This document shows positions 1-12,417 of a stretch of 64,000 bases of DNA, one piece after another. Below the pieces are notes generated by a model that ran no database searches, was not told the DNA's origin, and saw only the letters and a program-made list of their open reading frames with translations. The stretch's first letter is position 1. Each line of letters opens with the position of its first letter. The stretch is from Caprimulgus europaeus (taxonomy: Eukaryota; Chordata; Aves; Caprimulgiformes; Caprimulgidae): positions 42,087,702-42,151,701 of the forward strand of contig OU015523.1 of the NCBI GenBank assembly GCA_907165065.1, given 5' to 3'. The position numbers were made by a program, and so were the translations under genes.

Positions 1-2170
1 GGTTAAGGCCATGCTGGCTTTGAACTGCAGCTGGTAATGAACACCTGGATGGAGTTCTACTTTATTTGCAGATGACTGAGGTATTATTGTTAATTATTAA
101 ACCATTTCTTTGAATATTTAATTATTTCTCCCCATTTTGTGATGAGCAAGCATTGCCATTATTGCCCGTAACCAGATAACCATCCCCATTTATCATACTA
201 ATTGTGGCTTAATGAGGAAGGACCTGGGACCAGGGGAGTTGTCTACCCTGAACAATTTTGGAATGTAGTTTCCTATGATAATGAATACAGGCTGTAATAA
301 TTAGGTCTGCTGGTGCTATATTTATCATGAAGCTTAAATGCAATAAAAATTCATCATATGGTGGTAGGCTTACAAAACACAATGAATTGCCATAGTAAAT
401 ATGGAAATATGAAAATAGAGTGTGAACAGATACAAGATGACTTCCTCTTGGTTTTAACACACAAGGGGATAACTCCTTTTCACTCAATTTTGCATGAAAC
501 TGGAAGAAAAACATGGCAAAGATGCTGTGTTGAATTGCATATGGCTTTGGGAGGAAGAATGGGTTTCGCTTGCTTATGCTTCTCTCCTGGTTCCCTCTTG
601 GCCCACTGGATGTGTTTCTGCGGAGCCCTTGGATCTGTAGTATACCCTTGATAATCTGTGGTTTTTATTAAAAGGGAGCAGAATACTGGACCTGATTAAA
701 AAGAAAAATGTATTTTGCTACAAACCAACTATCTGTCTGCAGATAATTACCCTACAGATAAGTAAATCATACCCTTTTTCTCCTATTTGTATATTTTATA
801 ATGAAATCGCCTCATAAAGATTTAAACACAATAACATCTGTACAGCAAGGAAAATCCATCTGAATATTCTGGAGACGATATCCAATTTAGTTTAACACAG
901 TGGATAATCCACTCAAGGTTTAATCTGAATAGCCAGTAAATACACATGTGACTACAGGTTGTTTTTGAAGTCCTCGTCATAAGAGAACAGCACAGCGACC
1001 TCTGCAATCAGTAATAGCGAGAAGCTGAAGTTTTCTTTTTTCCTCTCTGCTGTGCTTAGCAAATTCTACAATAGCTGTTAAAATTATGTAGTATTAGCTA
1101 TTTGGGTACCTATGTGGTATGTAGGTGAAGCCACATGTGTGACAATGGGGAAAGTTTCTGTTATGTGCATGTCTGACTACAATGTGAAGTTTTGAAACAC
1201 CAGACCGTGACTGTGAGGACATGTGTTGTGTTGCCACAGCAGTCTGAGTCATTACTTGGTAGGAACTGGGACTGACCCCTCAGCTAAGAACATTTATTTG
1301 TCATACAATTGTGAAAGTGACTCTAAACCTTGGGGACATGAGGAACACATTTCTATTCCTGGACCTTGGAAGAAATGGAGTTACCAGTAATAACTCTCAC
1401 CTGACTGAGAGAGAATCTGTGCCTGCATCCAAATGTTTTGGACATGCATAGCTATTTTCTTGCTACCTTGAGGTTTGGCAAACATAATACTCTGCTTTAA
1501 TCTGAATAAAGGTCTGAGAATATTCTGGATATTGGAACTTCATGGTCCTGTCATTTCCAAGGTGGCAATCAGATGAAAGCATGTGGTATCTGCGCTGCAG
1601 ATGCTGCTGGTTTCTGCTCTGGAACATCTTAGACTAGCCATATCCATCTGGCAAAACAGGCTGTGTGTTTCTGTTTACACATGGAAATCTATGGTTAACT
1701 CTCTCTGTCTATGCATGTATTACTTCGACATGAATTTTAGAAAAAATATGCATATAAATCACAGTGATGGGTACTTTGTAGTGCCTGTCTACCATGATTC
1801 AGTTTTAATGTTAGATTTGTAGCATTGTCTCTAAATATTTTGTTTAAAATACATTAGAGCCTTCTTCTAAAAATTGTGTTACCATTCCCAGGTGTTACTG
1901 CTCTCTCTCAGTCTGGAGAGATGGTAATCAATCAAGGTCCTTGAAATGGTACAGTATAACAATGTGCTATAAGCCCAAGTTTCTATTGATTCAGTAAAGA
2001 TACTCAGGTCATTTGTTTGCTTGTTTCTTACTAGATTTTTGGTTTCCTTGACCTTTGCTGGTGAATATCATGATTTATTTGGCATCCTCTCACCTCATGT
2101 CTTGCTCATGCTGTAAAATGGGCATCTTTCATCAGTGCTGATGGGAACTTCAGTCCTTGGCCAGGATCCA
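1..2170. other. AT-rich DNA, no gene seen
   Basis: No reading frame here looks like a protein, and no transposon terminus, RNA gene or simple repeat stands out. The sequence is unique-looking AT-rich vertebrate DNA with scattered short A and T runs. It is likely intergenic or intronic; conserved noncoding elements could be present but cannot be judged from one sequence. Confidence 0.6.
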
Positions 2171-2570
2171 TAATTCCAAGATCAGAGGAGGCATATTTAC
2201 TACATTTACTCTTCAGTGTGGTTTTTGTGCTTAGAGGAGTGTCTATGTACATGTTGTCACTCTTGGATTATTTTTATACATGTGTCACACTCCTCCATGA
2301 GGGTGAAATATGGAGCTGTATGTAGCTGCTGTAGAGCACTAAGAGAGAGTGATCAGAAAGGTTTCAGGCTGGCAGCACAGCAAAGGCTTCTGCTTCCCTG
2401 AGGATGTACTGCCTTGCCGTGTGCTGCAGCCCTGCCTGGGAGGTCAATAGCCATGCCAATTCAATCAGGGGGCTTCCCAGGGGGCTGCACAGCTGCTGTT
2501 TGTTACCCTCCTCTCTCCTCCTGTGCTACCTGCTCTCTCCTCTTCTGTTTGCTGTGGGTTTTGCGTCTCT
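2171..2570. other. Unassigned stretch becoming pyrimidine-rich towards the microsatellite
   Basis: This segment has a higher GC content than the DNA before it (around 2360-2500) and turns into a C/T-biased run from about 2505 that leads straight into the CTTTT array. It could be a degraded retroelement, but I see no LTR terminus, CR1 motif or tRNA-like box that would name it. The flanking pyrimidine bias extends the potential triplex-forming tract beyond the pure repeat. Confidence 0.4.
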
Positions 2571-2756
2571 CTTTTCTTTTCTTTTCTTTTCTTTTCTTTT
2601 CTTTTCTTTTCTTTTCTTTTCTTTTCTTTTCTTTTCTTTTCTTTTCTTTTCTTTTCTTTTCTTTTCTTTTCTTTTCTTTTCTTTTCTTTTCTTTTCTTTT
2701 CTTTTCTTTTCTTTTCTTTTCTTTTCTTTTCTTTTCTTTTCTTTTCTTTTCTTTTC
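2571..2756 (+). repeat. Perfect (CTTTT)37 microsatellite
   Basis: The pentamer CTTTT is repeated 37 times without any interruption from 2571 to 2755, followed by one more C. On the other strand it reads AAAAG. The tract is a pure polypyrimidine/polypurine run of about 186 bp, a class of sequence known to adopt triplex (H-DNA) structures and to be length-variable. Its purity suggests recent expansion, since older arrays collect substitutions. Reading frames crossing it are translations of the repeat (a serine, phenylalanine and leucine pattern on plus, lysine, arginine and glutamate on minus) and are not genes. True length in the animal may differ, as such arrays are prone to assembly error. 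Confidence 0.98.
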
Positions 2757-5700
2757 CAAATGTTTACTGATTTGAATTTTGGTAGTTTAATTACATTTGA
2801 AAATTTTGAAATATGTTGTGTTTTTTTTTTTCCCTCATAAGAACAGAAGTGTTGTTTTGTTCTCTCATTCCTTCACATAGTCAGAAAATGCAGAAAATCA
2901 AATGTCAGTACCCAGAGGGAAGAGCAAGTGCCTGGAAATGTGGTGGTGTATGTGAGCAGCATTGCTGGTAAGCAGCCGCTGCTCCAGTTGAATGCTGCAA
3001 TTTTGCAATGTAGCCAGGAGTGCTGAAAGAACTGGCTGAAGAGCTCTCCAAACCACTCTCTTGAGTTCAGCAACTCCAGGGACACAATAAAAGCTAATGT
3101 TCTACATGTATGTTTATAAATTAACAAGCTACACTCAGTAGCTTTGAATTGGTTAGCTTTTTATCAGTTCTCAACAAATCATGAAAAGACTGATAACAAT
3201 CCATGTAAGCCGTAATCCCTTCATTCTAATGAATGCTATTCAACATGGTTTTATAATAAACAGTTCATTTATTTCTTTGATATCAGTTTTAATTAAATTA
3301 CAAATCTATTTGATAAAGGCAACACCATGGTCACAGGCTCCAGTAACACATCTGACTTTTGTTAGAACAACATTCTGATTAGGAAAATAATTACGGGCAA
3401 GTGAAATCAATATAGCACATATTAAATGAATGAAAATGTAATAATTAAGATGTTTCAATGAGCAAGTTCTGATGCTGAGTTTGAAATGGCTGTGCTTGTC
3501 TTTAGCGAGGGTGGAAGCTGAAGACGGTAGGGTAAGGAAACCCACTTCCTTGTCTGCAACTTAAAAAAAAAAATTTAGTAGCGTTGAACAAAATAATTCC
3601 TGACAAAGTTTTGGAAAACAAGTTAATGAAGATTTAAGCAAAGGCAGAAGAGTTATTTAGAAGTACCAGAGTCATCATGGGAGGAGCTGGGCTCCCCAAA
3701 ACGATGTGTGAACCACAGCCAGGGTGCGGGGGCACCCACCAGTGAGCAGTGCTCACTTGCCTGGAGTGGCTTGGCAGACTTGAGGCAAATCGCTCAGGGT
3801 CTTAGGAGGTGCAGTGACTGTGAGCTCAAATTGAGCTCCCATTAATGGGGTGGTGCCAGACATGACAAACGAGGTCCTACAAAATTTCAGTGGGCTACAT
3901 TCTGAATTAAAAAATAGCAATGCTATTACTGTTTTGGCATTAATGAAAGTATTGCCAGAATACTCTGTGCAATTGTGTTGTCCACATACTTTAACAAGTA
4001 TGTTGGCTAGATGGGAAAAGTTCAGAAGGAAACTACAAGGCTCTTTTCTGCCACTTCATCATAGTCTGTCTTGCAAGGAGACAGAAAAAAGAAATCCAGT
4101 TCACTGCAGAGGAGATTTAAAAGTAGACATAGTGCCTGTTGTAGCAAGAAGCTGTCTCACAGCAAAAGTCTGATGAGTTTAGGAGACACATTGGGAATGA
4201 AGGATTGGAAGGTGAAGCTTGGGAATTGCAAACTGAAGCGTGCAAGTTTCTAGCAGTGAGGTCGTCAGCTGAAGTAACAACTTACCGGTCCTTTCAAAAA
4301 ATTGTGCATTTTCATAGTAAGGGCTTCCAGACTTCAGCTTTAATTATGAAATCATCCAGCAGTTCTCATCCTGACATTGTTTGTTTTTTCCCCCAAGGCT
4401 TTAAGAGTAAAGCCTGCAGTTCCTATTTTCTTGCCCATTATCTTGAAATGATGTAAAAAAAGTCTTCTTGATTTGTGATGATTTTAAATTATATTTTGGA
4501 AATTATGTAAAATATTTCTTCAGGTACCTAGTACTACCGCATAACTCATTTGTCTAACAACAGAACTAATTTAAAGCTAATACATTTGCATCCTTTCTTT
4601 TTCTCTGTTGATAACAAACTTAAACTTTTTTCTTTTTTTTTTTTTCAATTTAGTGACTGTGTGAAGAAAGTGGCAATAATTAATTTGTGTTCACCAAAGT
4701 GATTTAATTGCCATGGTTTTCATTGTAAGTGTAATTGCCATGGCATTTCTATTTTCAAACTGCTCAGATGCACCATAACCTTCATATTGTTTCCTTGCCT
4801 CTGTATTCTGCTATGGTTTTTTGACAGTATGGTGGGGATACTCTTAAAAGTAAATCTATGTGCAACAGCTTCTCCTTCTTACCAATTAAGGGTGTATGTA
4901 CATTCAGCATGTACAGCAGCACTTTTTGCTGTATGAACAGGATAGGAAGCAATTCCATGAAGGACTTGCTGGCAGCTCTTGCTAGTGGTTGGGTCTATGT
5001 GCTTTGTGTGAGTGATACTGCACTTGTGTAATTTACAGCTTGGGAGAAGAGGGTCTCATGCCCAAGTTTGCAGTGATTCATTCCCAAATGAGAACAGATT
5101 TCTCAGGGAAGAGAGTAATGCCCTTTTCCATTATTTCATGGCAATTTTGCAACATTTTTTTACCATCTTTAAAACATTTCTGGCACAAAGCTTATCTGCC
5201 AGCAATTTTCAGCCCCTGACCCTGTTGTTTATTTCTCAGATTTACTGCAAGTTTTCTGTGATTACTGTTCTCAGCCTCTGTCTGCTAATACAAAGTCCAG
5301 AGTTCTACAAGCTCCAGCATTAGCATTTTTTATAAAACTGTGGGACTCTGCAGTAAACTTGTCCCTTCTGTCTTATCGCAAATATTTATCCCAATTGTCT
5401 TCATAAAATTCTGAGTCATCTCTAGTTCTGTGCTTATAAAAATTCCACTGGAAAAACACACACAAACACAAACTGAGTAAACAAAAAAACCAACCCCTTC
5501 CAAAGGGTTTATACGAGAGATGTTTATTCCTAACTAAAAATCAATTCCTTTATGCATAACACAATTAAATTATTAATAATGTCAATTATGTACTTGAGGA
5601 GAAAAAGCAATTATATAACCTAAGAGTTTTGAAATGTTGCTTGTGTAGTTCTTCACCATTGCTACTGGGCTTTGCTAGTGTTCCTGTGATGTATAGGAAG

Positions 5701-7464
5701 GACACAATATACTTTTGTGATCACTGGCATATGCTAATTACCCTGTTTTTCCAGAAAAACTGACCCAGCCTCTTGATGGGCACTTAGACTTTGTCTAAAT
5801 CAGGGATATAACCAGGGATTTTTCTCTTGCCTTCCTTGATTTGCGGTGCTTGGAAATCTGCAGCGAGAAGTTGTACAGATCCTGCTGATTCACTCTGGCA
5901 GATGCTAATAGTTAACTGCATCCTGTCTGCAAGGGTGTGGGATGGTCTCAGCAGGATGCAAGCAAAATTAAATTAGGTATGGCCAAGCTTGGATAAAGGG
6001 ACCCTTTTTTGCTTCTGTTTTAAACACCAGAAGAAGTATAACAAATATGAAGGATTTTTGTATTAAATGTGTTAAGAGCAGGCTCAGCAGGACATGTGTT
6101 TTCAGGACTCTTCATAGATAAATTAAAAAAAAAATTATTTAAGGATATCCTGATCCCATTGAAGACAATACTACTGCATCCTTTAAAGCCAGTGTTTTAG
6201 CCTTATGCTCAATAGGAGTACCCATGCAATGTTATGCATCTTCTGGTAATGATCATGGGAAATAACATTATCTGCTAATTCAACAACTGGTAATATCTGC
6301 AGTTGGCAGCAACTGCCATGGTGTTATACAAGATTGGCTATATAAGAAGCCAAATCAGAATATCAGATCTCTGTGTTCTTTCCCATTAGAGCTGGTGGTG
6401 GAGCTTTTAAATATTTATTATTCTTAACGGACGCAAAAGTCTGCAGATGAACTAGGTATTGGCCCAGATACCAGATCACTGCATAGCAGCCCCTGCCCAG
6501 CTTCTCTGCATCATGCTTCTGTGCTGCACAGGCAGGAGTTTTTAAATGTGGTGTTTGCAATTCAGCACTAAAGCCCCAACACGCTGGCAACCTGTTAGAA
6601 ATGTAATGGTAAGGAAGCAAAATTTCCTATGACTTCTTGTGAATTCTGGGGTTTAAATCACTTCACAGTTATGATCCTGAACTCTGATGATGGAGTGCTT
6701 GACTTGTTGATTAGCATGAAAGAAAAAAAATATATGCCCCTCAAAATATTATTTCCATGCACTTGAGTTTAAAATTATGTGTTGTTGCCCAGTGATGATT
6801 TAATCTTTATTGCAGGGAAACTAAGTGAAGTTGTCTTACCCAGTTTAGCTATAGCCTTTTTTTCCCAGGTGGGTTGTGAAAACAGATCTACAGTAGCAGC
6901 TATTTGAAAATATTATCTCTTTTCCCCACTCTAAAGTGTTACAGAGGATTTACTGGGTAGTTTTATTTGCTTCAGCAAATACCTGCTGCACTTAAGTCAT
7001 AATTTAAAAACTGAAGAAATACTGCAATAGAGCCCTTTTTTTATCACCAACAATGTAACTGCATTGTCAATTTCTCCTGAAACAGTGCTGGGGAGTTTAT
7101 GAGAGGGTTGTGAATTGTACTGGAATCACTGTTTTGGGATTAATTTCTCTTTTAAATCGCAGCAGGGAAGGATTTCCATTCAACAAAAAGGGATTAAAAT
7201 GTGTTCTTTTGCGGTATAAAGAGAAAAGAATTAATTTCCAAAGGGGTTACTGCTGATTTTCTAGAGAATGTCCATGCAAGTGTTGCAAATCTATGATGTG
7301 GTGCTACACAGCCAACGGTGTTTTGGATTTTGGAATAGCTTTGATCCTTTTGCTCTATCTCTGGGACTGGAGAGTAGGGTTTACTAGATGATAGCAATTC
7401 TGTACTTTGAAATAGCCTGAATTTTTGAAATAGTTCAGAATGTATTTTCTTCCCAGCATGGATC
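2757..7464. other. AT-rich DNA, no gene seen
   Basis: About 4.7 kb of AT-rich DNA with no recognisable coding exon or transposon. Minor items: an 8-bp inverted repeat AGTGAGCA / TGCTCACT at 3741-3757 with a single-base spacer, and short A or T runs (for example near 3563, 4631 and 6125). The open frames are short, overlap on both strands and match no family I know. Confidence 0.55.
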
Positions 7465-7575
7465 AGAGGAGAGCTGTCTGTAACTCAGTGGTTAGCACAC
7501 TCGGGAATGTTTGGAGAGATCTGTGTTCCAGTCTCTATTCTGAATCATGTCCCTGTGTGATTGGCTCCTTCATTT
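7465..7575 (+). repeat. MIR-like tRNA-derived SINE relic
   Basis: The stretch has the two internal RNA polymerase III promoter boxes of a tRNA-derived SINE in correct order and spacing: an A-box-like GTAACTCAGTGGTTAGCAC at 7480-7498 and a B-box-like GTTCCAGTCTC at 7525-7535. About 20 bases further on, CTGTGTGATTGGC resembles the conserved stretch after the tRNA part of MIR/CORE-SINE elements. A functional tRNA is unlikely: the B-box departs from GGTTCGANTCC and no complete cloverleaf is evident. This is most likely an ancient amniote SINE copy. The family name is inferred by eye; a profile search would settle it. Confidence 0.5.
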
Positions 7576-10500
7576 AGATTCACAAGAAAATAATGAATTA
7601 TTTGGAGGAAAAACACTTCATTGAACCTGATGTTTCCCTGTTAAAGGTGGGGCTTTTTAAGCAGTTGCCATTTTTTCACTGAAGAAATTCCAGCCCATTC
7701 TAGCTAAAACAAATTTAAGGCTGTGCAAGTTAATTTCATAGAGCCTGATTATTTGCTCTGTCCCTTGAAACCCTGTCTCCTCAATTCATGTGAATATATA
7801 CAGAAGGGCAGCCACATTCTGAAGCAAAATCCTGTAATAAAGGCATGTGTGGGAGGAGAAAGATCATTTTCACTGATCTTTTTGTCTCTTTTTATTTTGT
7901 TGTCACCCTCTCTTCTGCTATAGCAACGCTGCTGAGTGTTGATGCCATAGCATGTTGAAGAGATGCTTCGTTACAAGACATTAACTTTGGTTCAATCCAT
8001 CTTTGATTCCTGTAGAAAATTAGTTGCTATCTGTGAATACTTTTGTAACCTACTCTCAAAGTTAAATTTTATCTATATAACTTACCGGTAGGTGGCATAT
8101 TTATCATAATGTTTTCATTTGTGTGCAGCCAGCTCTCATCTTCTGTTTTCAGATGCCTCTCATTAATATTTCAGGTGCAAAAGATCCCTTCAGATTGGAA
8201 TACGTCACACTTGGCTGAGGAATAGTGGTGTGGTATCTTTCATGAAAGTCAATCAGTCATTCTTTTCTGGGATAGTCCCCCTAGTCAGAAGTGGTGGACT
8301 CTGCTGTTTCAATCTATCATTTCTTTTGTTTCCTTATTAAAAAGCCTGTCTTTACCTAATAAATTGCAACATATCTACATTTCCATCATGGATAATGGCT
8401 CTGGTGTGGTTTATGTCTCTGAAACCTGGAAGAGTGAAATATTTCCCTCACCCGAGTTTTGACTCTATCATCAAGTTTGCATTATATCAGGTCATCCAGG
8501 AGCTACTGCAGTAATCCTTCATCCTTATTCTAGCTGTCCACTAGTGGCCTCTTATGTTTCATCAAGTAAAACATTGAAATAACAAGGTATGTGTATTTAT
8601 AGCCTCATTGTTGATTAAGTATAGTAGCTAGTTTGCAAAGTAGCTGTTGGGAAATAGGATCTTAAATCAGAGCTCATTTTCCCCCTTCAGCTAGGAAGAC
8701 AAAGGAAATGAGATGTTCCTACAAGTGTTATCCACAACTGGATATAATAAGGAACAGAAAGTAAAGCTATTTGATAGTATTAATTAGCTCTTCTTCAGAT
8801 CTACACATCTGTCAACTGGTAACTGCAGCTTCTCAACGTCCTTACTTTAAGATGGTATCTTTAAGTAGCATATTTCTCTTTTTTTTGTCAGTTTCATTTT
8901 TGTACCGACCCTTCACATGGAATGATACGTAGCAAAATGACTTCTTACTGATCAATGAAATTGTAATTTAACACCCCCCCAAAAAAAACCCCAAACAAAT
9001 AAGAAAAATCAACAGAAAACCCCTCAGAGCCTTTGCTACCAGTAAAGACAGCGTGCAATGTAAAAGGAAATTTTACAAGGTAGTAGTCATCAGACTGGAC
9101 AAGACATCTGTCTCCTTCATTTGGAGGTCAAACTGTCCATTGGCGTCATTTTCTCAGTTCTTTAGCCAAAAGTCCAGCTAAGATCAATGGATGCTGCAAG
9201 TGCTAAAATGGATTTGCGAATCCTTTGATGGGGCTCTCAGCTTACAGCTACAGAACAGCATCAGTGTTCCTTAAGACCCAGAGCCAATGTTGATACTGTT
9301 CCCCTTCTGATACTAGGGTGTGTTGCAACTCCAGAGAGGATTACCTAGTTACTTCCTTTCAGTGTGGGAGTTTGGGGTGAAATGGCCAGCATATTTGCTT
9401 CTCTCTGGGAAGCTGGTGCGATGGTGGCCCCAAGGTGCTCCTCAGGGGGCATCCTGGACCATCTCTCCACCCCTGCTCAAGAAAGTGCTCAGTTCAATCT
9501 GTTTTTTATTGCTTGATGACATTAATACTACATCTCCTACCTCTCTAATGAAAACTTAGGTTTCCAGAAGCTGTTTTTTTTCTGTCTGAAGACTATTTGT
9601 GCCTTGCTGAGAAAAGTTCCTGATCATGGAAGGCCATTTCCCAAGAAGGACTGCAACAATGATCTCTCTGTTCACTCTGCAGTCTTATTTCAGGCCTCAG
9701 TAGAGCATTATTTGTCCTTGTTTATTCTTTTTCCGGTTAGCATTTTCAGTCACTGCTTAATATTATTATGATGCTGCTGGTAAACATGGGCCTGAGGCAG
9801 GAGTGGGTGGCTTTTCATTTTTCATCTCTGAAGGAGTCCTCAGCATTGCTGGTTGGTGATTATATATACCTCTCTCCAAGGGTCTCTTGGTTTAGGTCTT
9901 ACCTACTTCAGATGTATGTCTCCTCAATAGATTTTGAGGGCAAGCATCTCATGTGGCTTTCCTCTTTGTGTTTCCTATCTGTTTGGGATGTGAAATAAGA
10001 AATGATCACCTCCTTATAAGAAAACAGGAGGTCCTGATTTAATCTGTTTGGCACATATTGTTAATTTAATTATTTAATGATTGCCATGTGAGAGCCGTGT
10101 AGGAGTAATACGGCTGCACATTACTGCTTCAGGTTCCATTTTTTATGATCTCTCAGCAGTAGATCATGAGTCCCTTCTCCAGCCCTCCTTTCTGCTAGCA
10201 GGTTTAAAACCTGCCCTGCCCCAAAACATATAGCATGGCCAGTCCATTGCAGATCTAAGAGTACTTGCTTTAGTTCCCAGAGCTCTATTAATAAACAGCC
10301 AGCCTTGTGATTTACTTCTCCAGTTTTGACACTTTTTGTTTACTCTCTAGGAAACTGTATGTAATACTCTTGTTAAATACAAAATAAACCTGAGAAGTGC
10401 TTAAACTACTTTTTGGGAGTGTTGTTTTGAGTATTGGTTACTTTGGCCTAACATTTCACCGCAATTGAAACTTTTCTACTCTCTTACTGCTCTAGCAACT

Positions 10501-11719
10501 TGGTGTTGTGTTTGTTTTTAATACAGAGGGTGTAACACCTCCTGGCATGGCATAGATAGTTTTCAAGGCCAGGCTTCTCTGTTGCTGGTCTTTCTGTTTC
10601 TGATCAACAAATAATATTTGTTTCAGGTTGGAGCTCATCAACCTAAAGATCCAGAAGGCTGGGATGAAGTGAGCATTCCTGAGAGCTGATTAAGTATTGT
10701 AACAAACACAAATGAGCTTTCTGCTATAAAACATGGCTTAAATTATTGTAAATCCTCATTTGATTAATTGCTATGCTACAGGTACATACTTTTCTGTATG
10801 TGAACCTGAATATATTAGAATTTTTGCCTTCTAAAATCGGTTGCTTATAGGTGATACTTGTTTTTTTTAATGGAAGTAAAATTAGATCATTATCTCCAGT
10901 AATGAATAGGAGACACTGGGGGAAATGCCACTATGATTGTTCCCATGTTCAGTCAGGTTGTGCAAATATTTCATAGGAAAAGTGTTACCTAGAAGGTTGT
11001 AGGAGCAGCATCCTATGCATCATAAGCTGTTAAGGGTATGACATAAGAAGAGCAAAAGGAGATGAGTGCAATCTGAAGGGACAAAAGAAGATGAGAGGTT
11101 TATGTCAGTCTTACAAGTTGAACTACAAGTAAATGCAAAAGGACTAAAGTGAATGCTCACATCAGCTCAAAGTGACAGAATATGAACTGAGGCTGAAAAT
11201 GAAGCAATATTCAACGTGTCTTGAGGCCACATATTCATTAATGGACTGAGCACAGGTTCTTTTTTTCTTACAGTTATGTCCTAAAGGATGGTGTCTCTTC
11301 TCCCTTCTTCCCAGATAGTAATGTGGTGATACTGAGCTCCTCATAAGACAGATTTTTTAATGTGTTATCTCTCAGTAATAGCAATTACTCTCCCTCTTTG
11401 TTTTCAGTATATACTCTTAGGCTGAGTCATGTCAATGTGTGTGGGATTTGACTTCTCTTACCTTCAGTGGAATAGTCTTGTTCAACCAAGATCAGACAAA
11501 TGCTGTTTAAGGAAGATCAGAGTGAACACAGAGGAGAAAGAAGAAACACCTCTCTGTTAATGGCATATTTTAAATGGGATCTTGGGAAGCTGCTGAGAGG
11601 AATGCAGGTTGTGGTCTCAGTACAGAGGACAAAATGACTGTGTAGTAGTGAGGTTTCTGATGGTGGTTTTTGTGTTTTGTTTTTTTGTTTGCTTGTTTCT
11701 TGTGACACTCAGTTGAGAA
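7576..11719. other. AT-rich DNA, no gene seen
   Basis: No exon, RNA gene or clear transposon recognised. A C7 then A8 run followed by CA-rich sequence occurs at about 8974-9000, and homeodomain-type TAAT clusters occur around 10060-10085, which are too common in AT-rich DNA to interpret. A GT-rich stretch near 11660-11700 immediately precedes the start of CR1 similarity. Confidence 0.55.
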
Positions 11720-12417
11720 TAATTTATCTGGTTTTGGAACAAACATTTTGACACCATTTCGCACAGCATTCTTTTGGAGAAACTAGCTGCTTATGGCTTA
11801 GATGGGTGTACTCTTTCCTAGACGAAAAACTGTCTGGATGGCTGAGCCCAAAGAGTTGTGGTCAATGGATTTAAATCCACTTGGTTACTGGTCACAAGTG
11901 GTGTTCCCCAGGGCTCAGCACTGGTGCCAGTTCTGTTTAATATCTGTATCAATGATCTGGATGAGGGGATTGAGTGTACCCTCAGCAAGTTTGCAGATGA
12001 CATCAAGTTGGGCAGGAGTGTTGATCTGCCTGAGGGTAGGAAGGCTCTGCTGAGGGATCTGGACAGGCCGGATCAATAAGCTGAGGCCAGTTGTATGAGA
12101 TTCAGCGAGGCCAAGTGCCAGGTCCTGCACCTGGGTCACAACAACCCCCGGCAGTGCTAAAACCTTGGGGAAGAGTGACTGAAAAGCTGCCCAGCAGAAG
12201 AGGACCTGGGGGTGTTGGTTGACAACTGGATGACTATGAGCCAGCAGTGTGCCCAGGTGGCCAAGAAGGCCAGTGGCATCCTGTCAGAAATAGTGTGGCC
12301 AGCAGGACTAAAGGAAGGGATCATCCTCCTGTGCTTGGCACTGGTGAGTCTTCACCTTGAATACTGTGTTCAGTTTTGGGCCTCTCATTACAAGAAAGAC
12401 ATTGGGGTGCTGGAGCG
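11720..12417 (+). mobile_element. CR1 LINE fragment, reverse transcriptase part (5' portion)
   Basis: This is a 5'-truncated CR1 non-LTR retrotransposon in plus orientation, the part before an LTR insertion. Similarity starts near 11720 in a degraded copy of the first catalytic motif region of reverse transcriptase. A short open stretch at 11858-12079 keeps the SGVPQGS motif (motif B) and the FADD catalytic box (motif C, DNA 11990-12001), then ends at a stop exactly where the family normally has a tryptophan codon. Frames are broken on both sides of that stretch, so it encodes no active enzyme. The endonuclease domain and 5' part are absent, typical of CR1 truncation during target-primed reverse transcription. 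It continues at 13106 after the LTR and matches the minus-strand copy at 50.9-52.6 kb closely enough to be the same or a sister subfamily. Confidence 0.93.
11858..12079 (+). pseudogene. CR1 reverse transcriptase remnant
   Basis: A 73-codon open stretch is all that remains readable of the central reverse transcriptase domain. Visible motifs are TSGVPQGS near residues 13-20 and SKFADD near residues 43-48, followed by the KLG segment that is standard after the catalytic aspartates. The full family protein is about 900 residues or more with an N-terminal endonuclease, so this is a small broken piece. The first AUG is not a real start; the frame simply opens there. Confidence 0.85.

Noticed and set aside
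2404-2840. Long reading frames of 105-123 codons across the CTTTT array on plus and 77 codons on minus
   Set aside because: They are translations of a pure simple repeat, open in several frames at once because CTTTT/AAAAG contains no stop codon. No protein signal.
7480-7550. A tRNA gene, suggested by A-box and B-box wording
   Set aside because: The B-box departs from the canonical sequence, no full cloverleaf can be drawn, and the downstream similarity fits a SINE better.
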